64,000 nt of DNA from Glossina fuscipes (taxonomy: Eukaryota > Arthropoda > Insecta > Diptera > Glossinidae). Below, piece after piece: positions 59,071-64,000 of the stretch. The first letter of the stretch is position 1; each line of letters begins with the position of its first letter. Position numbers and translations under genes: made by a program. Location of the stretch: contig NW_023998459.1 in assembly GCF_014805625.2 (NCBI RefSeq), positions 1,421,934 through 1,485,933 on the forward strand, read 5' to 3'. The notes beneath the pieces were generated by a model. It searched no databases, was not told the DNA's origin, and was given only the letters and a program-made list of their open reading frames with translations.

Positions 59071-60322
59071 TATTAGTTTGGGGAAAAAGAAATCCATTAT
59101 ATGAATTTCAGGACTTTATTTAACATGCTTCGGATTGTCCGATTTGGGTCAAATATGCACCATTTTGTTGTATGATTTGTTGCCATTTTAAAGGTAACTT
59201 TAAAATGCCTCTCTCATAGAAGTCCTGGTCTCTATTTGCAAAAAACTCTAGTAGTCGATTTTCACAATCCTCCCTAGATTCCAATTTTTTATCATTAAAG
59301 AAATTTTGCAATGCAAGAAAAAGATGATAATCGCTTGGTGCTAAGTCCGGACTGTATGGCGGATGCATTAAAACTTCCCAACCAAGCTCCCGAAGTTTTT
59401 AGCGAGTCACTGTAGATGTGTGTGGCTTAGCGTTGTCCTGGTGGAAAACGACACCTCTCCTGTTGGCCAATTCTGGCCGTTTCTGGTCAATCGCTATCTT
59501 CAAACGGTCCAGTTGTTGACAGTGGAGATCAGAATTTAGCGTTTGGCCATATGGAAGCAACTCATAATAAATAATCCCCTTTCCGGTCCCACCAAATGCA
59601 TAGCAAAACCTTCCTGGCCGTTTGAGGTGCTTCACCGCTCTTTGACAACGATCGTTTTCGCACAGGGTTATCGTATGTGATCCATTTCTCATTTTTAGTC
59701 ACCATCCGTTTAAAAAATGGATCTATCTCAAGCCAAGGCCAAGGCTTCGCAGTTGGAAATTCGATCCATCATGTTTTTTTCTGTTAATTGGTGTGGCACC
59801 CAAACATCGAGCTTCTTTTTGAATCCAGCTTTGTGTAAATGGTTTAAAACTGTTTTATGGTCGATTTTTAGCTCCTGGGCGATGTTACGACTGCTAACTT
59901 CGATCATTTCTCCGATTTTATCGACATTTTCGACGACCGGCCTACCTGTGCGATGTGCATCTTTAAAATCAAAAATTCCTGAACGGAATCTACGAAACCA
60001 AAATTGCACATAATTGGCTGTTACAGTATCGGAACCATAAACACCATTCACAATTTTAACCGCCTGGCTTGCATTTTCGCCTTTGTCAAAGAAAAACTGT
60101 AAAATGTACCGAATTTTCTCTTTGTTCACTTCCATTTTTAACACGCTGTAACTCACAACTGAATGCACCAAACAAAAAACAGCAAAAGAATTTTTTTTAC
60201 TGCGAAATGTCACCTTTCCAACGAGCATAAATCTGAAATTGTTTGATCGATACTCTACGAGAAATCTATCAGTGCAACCATCTACCGAAAAAATAATGGA
60301 TTTCTTTTTCCCCAAACTAATA
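59071..60322 (-). mobile_element. Mariner transposon with perfect inverted repeats
   Basis: A 1,248-bp element (59073-60320) bounded by perfect 28-base terminal inverted repeats (TTAGTTTGGGGAAAAAGAAA then TCCATTAT at the left, its complement at 60293-60320) and flanked by TA on both sides (59071-59072 and 60321-60322), the standard target duplication. Size, repeat length and DD34D transposase identify the mariner family. It sits inside the first intron of the multi-exon relic. The repeats are perfect although the transposase is broken, so insertion is more recent than the other elements in this window. Confidence 0.95.
59120..60135 (-). pseudogene. Mariner transposase, frameshifted
   Basis: Transposase that would cut and paste the element using its terminal repeats. 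The likely start is the ATG at 60135 (MEVNKEKIRYIL); the longer open frame upstream runs into the inverted repeat and is not coding. Residues 1-110 hold the two helix-turn-helix DNA-binding motifs, with FRRFRSGIFDFKD, the GRP linker at HRTGRPV, and IAQELKIDHKTVLNHL. A frameshift occurs near 59730. The first catalytic Asp (WITYDN) is read in a different frame from its neighbours, the second is in VVFHQDNAKPHTS, and the third in PDLAPSDYHLF. 34 residues separate the second and third, as in mariner. A TAA stop lies at about 59400. The C-terminus is IIQQNGAYLTQIGQSEAC at 59120. Confidence 0.93.
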
Positions 60323-60889
60323 TTTGTTTATTAGCAAGTAGTTTTTGTGTAAATATACGTAAGCATTTCTTTCTAGATGACCAGCATGAAAAGGAAATTA
60401 TGGCAGTCAATTCCAAATTTTCTTCCCATGATTCCCATGGTTAATGATGCGCTCCAATGGATGAACTTACTGAAATACCAATTGACAGTAAGCTGTAAAG
60501 AAAAATTAATGCTCCAAAACCTACATCTTTCTAAGTTTTTTATCAGGTTATGGTGGATACCCCTAAAGCCTTGGCTGAAGACATCTTACTAAACTTCGGC
60601 GGACCCCCAAAAAAAGCTCAACGAAATCGATTGCAAGATGACCAACATTATGCAAAGATGCATTGTTGTATGTAAAGGTTAGCACTACAATATTTAGTAT
60701 TTCGAAATTCTAATTATAGTTTTCCAACATTTCTCTAGGTCGGAGACATAAAGGAGGAGTAGAGGAGGCGCTACAAATCAAAGGCGCTGTGAAGACTCGG
60801 ATAAGGTTGTATACCGTTACACAACATGTGCGTCCACTGTAAAGTGGAAGGAGATTATTTCAATACTCCGACTCCTGAAATATAAATAA

Positions 60890-61784
60890 TTTTTAAGGTT
60901 ATAACTCGCATAAAAGTTTACATAAAAATTAAACAAATATTTAAAGTATGACTTCCGATTTTGAATGAAAGACCTTTTTATATAATAGATCTTCTTCTTT
61001 AATAATCCGCAGCAGTTAAACGTAAATTTCTAGCAAAACGAGGATGTTCTTTTCAACATTCAAATTCATTTATCATATAATCTAACACAAATTTAATATA
61101 ATTTTTTTTTCATTTCATTTTGCATACTTGTCAACGCGTACCATTACGAGTTTGTTTCTACAAATAGAACGACTTGGCTCTCATTTTTTATGCCTCAATT
61201 ATTAGTGTATTGTAATGGAAAATTTGACGGGAAGCATTGGAAAGTTGGGGACAATGGTACCTGACTAGCCTCTTGGCGATAATGAATTGTCGGCCAAAAA
61301 CGACAAGGCGACAATCGTCAGCTGACGTGATTACTTCTAATGTGAATAGGCGTAATAAAACAAAACGAAAAAATACGAAATTATTAAGAGTGAGTTTTCA
61401 AAGCAAGAAGAAGGCGGTTTAAAATCCACAAAAACCCATAAGATTTTTTAAATATATTATTGTTAATTTGTTATATTTGTTAAATATATTATTGGTCTTA
61501 TTTTTTGATAAAAGACGCTTGTTAGAAAAGAAAGCGAACTGAAAGTCTACATGAAAACAACTACATACCCACGCTGTGTATATATGTAGTCGATTGCTCA
61601 TATGTTACATATAGTGAGTATCATTAATATTGGGTTTTTTCGCTCGACAAAAAATAAACGAGTATTAAACCTAGACTTTTGTCTAAATATAACAATATAT
61701 TTCACTATTTCGTACTACCAGGGAATACATTTTAATATGTATAAAAAACCAACCACTATTCCAGTAGATAAGACAATCGCGTCA
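60890..61784. other. Stretch between the gene copies
   Basis: AT-rich. A piece at 61215-61300 plus reads NGKFDGKHWKVGDNGT before a stop, slightly like the start of a Tudor-type fold, and may be an exon of the duplicated gene or of a neighbour. Too weak to call. Confidence 0.3.
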
Positions 61785-62217
61785 TCAATATTGGCTTTTT
61801 TTCATACCAGGAAATGTACGAAGAAAAACACAGAATATTATTAAAAGTTGATATTTTCTGGGGCATCCCTTTTGCTTAACAACGTCATATAAACGTTTTG
61901 ACATATTTTGTATAAGTTTTCTTGTGTAGGAAACAGGGATATTACTCCACTCTTCTTGTAGTCTATTTTTCTGACCTTGGGCAGAAGAGATTGAGTATTC
62001 TCGCACATGGCGGACTATTTATCCCATATATTTTTGATGAGGCCATGCCTGGCCAAAGTACTTTACCCTTTTCCCAAATCACTAGTCTTGAATCCGGTGA
62101 AAAATATGTGATGAAATGGATGGTTCGTCCTATTACATTTGTGAATTGTGAACAAAGAAGAAATTTTGATGAAGGTAAGCAAATTTTTTTTTTTTTAAAT
62201 CGAGCAAAATTAAGCAA
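61785..62217 (-). mobile_element. Tc1-type transposase remnant
   Basis: The minus-strand frame at 62006-61785 contains EEWSNIPVSYTRKLIQNMSK and RLYDVVKQKGCPRKYQ, the characteristic C-terminus of Tc1-family transposases (W.NIP..Y..KLI.SM..R...V...G...KY). Upstream, the frame at 62217-61963 has RLVIWEKGKVLWPGM, which could be a decayed core segment. The catalytic D,D,E region between is deleted. No terminal inverted repeats were found. The remnant lies directly in front of the second gene copy. Confidence 0.55.
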
Positions 62218-62274
62218 TGATCACCAGTCTGTACATTTCCAGCCCAATGTATCACAACTTTCTTTCGTGCGCGT

Positions 62275-62612
62275 TCATTGAAGAGGAGAACAATGACATC
62301 CGCGACCCTCTAGCGCCACGTCATAGCAAAGTAAATTTGGCATTGGTGAATAAAAAGGTTAATATTACAGTATTTAGTATTTCGAAAATTTAACTATAGC
62401 TTTTGATCATTTATATAGGTCGCTGGCGTATTCCACACGGAAAACGAAAGAGCTGCTATAGCCCAAAGAAGCTTCGAAGACTCGCAAAAGATGGTGTAGC
62501 TCTTTACCACATTTGCCTCCATTACAAAGTGACAGGAGATTATTTGAATTCTACAGCACTCCAGGCGATCTATAAAGATGATGGTGTTGAAGTTTGTGTG
62601 GAGGCACCATGA
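62275..62612 (+). CDS. Multi-exon gene, copy 2, last two exons
   Basis: An exon piece ending at 62357 (EEENNDIRDPLAPRHSKVNL, then ALVNKK) is followed by a 61-base intron (donor GTTAAT, acceptor TTTATATAG) and a last exon 62419-62612 of 64 codons ending in TGA. The last exon is fully open and reads GRWRIPHGKRKSCYSPKKLR, then KVTGDYLNSTALQAI and VEVCVEAP. Intron length, intron sequence and last-exon sequence all match copy 1 at 60.68-60.89 kb, and the 3' flanks also match (TATAACTCGCA(C/T)AAAA). The basic KRKSC..KKLRRL stretch suggests nucleic-acid binding, but I recognise no family. Earlier exons are missing or lost to the Tc1 remnant. Confidence 0.45.
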
Positions 62613-64000
62613 TAGACGCAGTGGAGTCAACCAGTTAGAGGACGGCCGACACAATTTATAAATGTAACAATCTTAAAATATTAATAATTTTTAAACTTAT
62701 AACTCGCACAAAAATTTATAAAGGTTAAATAAATACTGAAAGTAAAACTATTTATATATTGGATAATCTTTTTATTTGTTCTTGTATGATCATACAAGAA
62801 AAAGAAGAAAATTTGATATGACGATGACGTTTATATGAATTAATCAATAATAACATATTATAACACAACTGTTAAGCTTCATTTTTATTGAAAATCTCGT
62901 AATGCATTAATATGGAGCTGCGGCAACATTTTGTGCCGCCTGCCTAGTCCAGCTACATTTACAAAAATAAATTATGACTAATTTCCAACATATCGGGATC
63001 ACTCATGTTGTGACGTCACATAACACTCCTATGGTCCGTCGGAATTGTTCCCCTATCCGTTGGTCTGTGTCTATGTATTTGTTGGTCCGTTAAGTCGCCG
63101 TCCTTACTTATCCCATCCTCACGAAACTTTCTCTTCTACTTCATAAATGTCATGAGGGACATCATTTTTTTTTATATATACATACAAATTTTTTTTTTTA
63201 AGTTTTCGTTTAATTTTGTTTAATTAATTACTCCTTTCGACAGATTTTTTACTTGGTGTGATTTTCTTCTTCCTTCCCTTCCTCACATGGCGCTTTCTTT
63301 GGTATACTGCAGCACATGTATTCCTCCCGAGGTGCAAAAAAAAAAAATCAGACTGTTCACTCCTTGTTTTTTTTTTACTATGATTTGTTCTCTTCTAGAC
63401 TACCATTAAACCCAATTTCTTGATGTTCACATATTTCTATCGATAATAGTTTGGTATTACTTTTGTGTATAAATTTAGCACAATATTACAGTAAATTATC
63501 AAGAATTCATGAAATATTTAAAAGTTTTAGGTCGACATTTGTGTATGTACGTATATGCGAATTAAAATTTTGTTTTTTTTTGTTTTATAACTTTCAGAGA
63601 CCTTTACCTCCATTATCTTGTCAACGACTCTTTTTGCCAATGAAAAACTTTTTTCTCTTTAACTGGAAAAAATAATTAATTCATTTCTCCATTTAAACAT
63701 ACTTGACTTCATCGAGATTCTGTATCAGACTCCCCGTTTAAATATTAAATATATAAATAAGTGAAAAAATAATGCTTTCGGTTATTCGGAAATACCGTTG
63801 GAATTTAGTTACTCTTGCGTTCGGATTATACACACGTCATGGATGGCTATGCAAATTTTCCAATATCCAAGGGGAAGTGTCTTCCCCTAAATAACACGCA
63901 GACCTGTGATAATTTTGGACCTTCAAAGTAGCTGATTGATTATTGCAGAAGTCTGCGTGACGATGCATACCCCTGCTATGTGCAGTGGAAAGATTCCCGT
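62613..64000. other. Non-coding stretch
   Basis: The first 130 bases are the duplicated 3' flank of the multi-exon gene. Beyond that I see no gene; 63.16-63.38 kb is T-rich simple sequence. Confidence 0.5.

Larger units (their letters stand above)
58974..60889 (+). pseudogene. Multi-exon gene relic, copy 1 (mariner in intron 1)
   Basis: Four exon-like blocks with good splice sites: 58974-59056 (acceptor TATATTACAG, donor GTAAGT), 60377-60487 (acceptor TTCTTTCTAG, donor GTAAGC), 60547-60677 (acceptor TTTTTTATCAG, donor GTTAGC) and 60739 onward (acceptor TTTCTCTAG). Introns 2 and 3 are 59 and 61 bases. Readable peptides are NERLHGWCKMKQFSLMGK, then DQHEKEIMAVNSKFSSHDSH and MDELTEIPID, then VDTPKALAEDILLNFGGPPK, then CVHCKVEGDYFNTP. 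Stops lie in exons 1, 2 and 3 and the last exon changes frame, so it is a pseudogene. The last intron and exon have a paralogue at 62.36 kb. I do not recognise the protein. Confidence 0.6.

Noticed and set aside
60136..60315. N-terminal extension of the mariner transposase frame to 60315
   Set aside because: The extra 60 codons run into the terminal inverted repeat; the family start fits the ATG at 60135.
61215..61300. Tudor-like peptide start (HWKVGD)
   Set aside because: Only six to ten suggestive residues before a stop; not enough to call a domain.

Overview
This window looks like AT-rich, repeat-laden nuclear DNA of a higher (brachyceran) fly. The evidence is short GT..AG introns of 56-68 bases, a Wee1-type kinase exon, an insect ionotropic-receptor exon, and many decayed dipteran-style transposons (Jockey-like LINEs, mariner, Tc1, an Osvaldo/Ulysses-like LTR element). 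Two runs of ten Ns mark assembly gaps. No intact multi-exon protein gene is complete here. Most open frames over 60 codons are chance frames in AT-rich DNA. The fly assignment is inference; no species can be named from the sequence.

Layout. 1-7.7 kb: essentially empty, with a 129-bp tandem duplication at 4.75 kb. 7.7-9.9 kb: minus-strand Jockey-like LINE (family A) with endonuclease and reverse transcriptase (RT) and an internal deletion. 11.6, 13.2 and 33.0 kb: truncated 3' ends of the same family. 13.77-14.11 kb: a 31/20-bp minisatellite. 14.6-16.04 kb: a second LINE family (B). 16.09-16.30 kb: a tRNA-derived SINE with long flanking direct repeats. 16.85-17.28 kb: two minus-strand Wee1 kinase exons, the second losing its frame. 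17.9-18.17 kb: a C2H2 zinc-finger exon and a short terminal exon. 18.8-19.1 kb: an open minus-strand exon of unknown gene. 19.74-21.03 kb: a GC-richer frameshifted minus-strand coding relic, a candidate endogenous viral element. 21.36-21.82 kb: an ionotropic-receptor ligand-binding exon with two in-frame stops. 22.98-25.06 kb: two overlapping decayed LINE copies. 31.1-32.3 kb: a third LINE family (C). 35.4-35.95 kb: a 41-bp tandem array joined to a dispersed repeat that shares its 31-bp unit with the 13.8-kb minisatellite. 39.1-41.1 kb: low-complexity DNA with several tandem duplications. 44.8-45.4 kb: two possible small coding pieces. 46.37-54 kb: a decayed Gypsy-type (Osvaldo/Ulysses-like) LTR element with gag-like, RT, RNase H and integrase remains, plus a tRNA-Lys-like fragment. 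54.5-57.9 kb: two family A LINE copies head to head, one with a PHD-like finger. 58.97-62.6 kb: a decayed multi-exon gene in two tandem copies, one carrying a 1,248-bp mariner with perfect 28-bp inverted repeats in its first intron, and a Tc1 remnant between the copies.

The items most worth following are the receptor exon with two stops, the candidate viral relic, the Wee1 exon pair, the duplicated multi-exon gene, the SINE and the shared minisatellite/dispersed repeat. I did not find a clearly new biological system.
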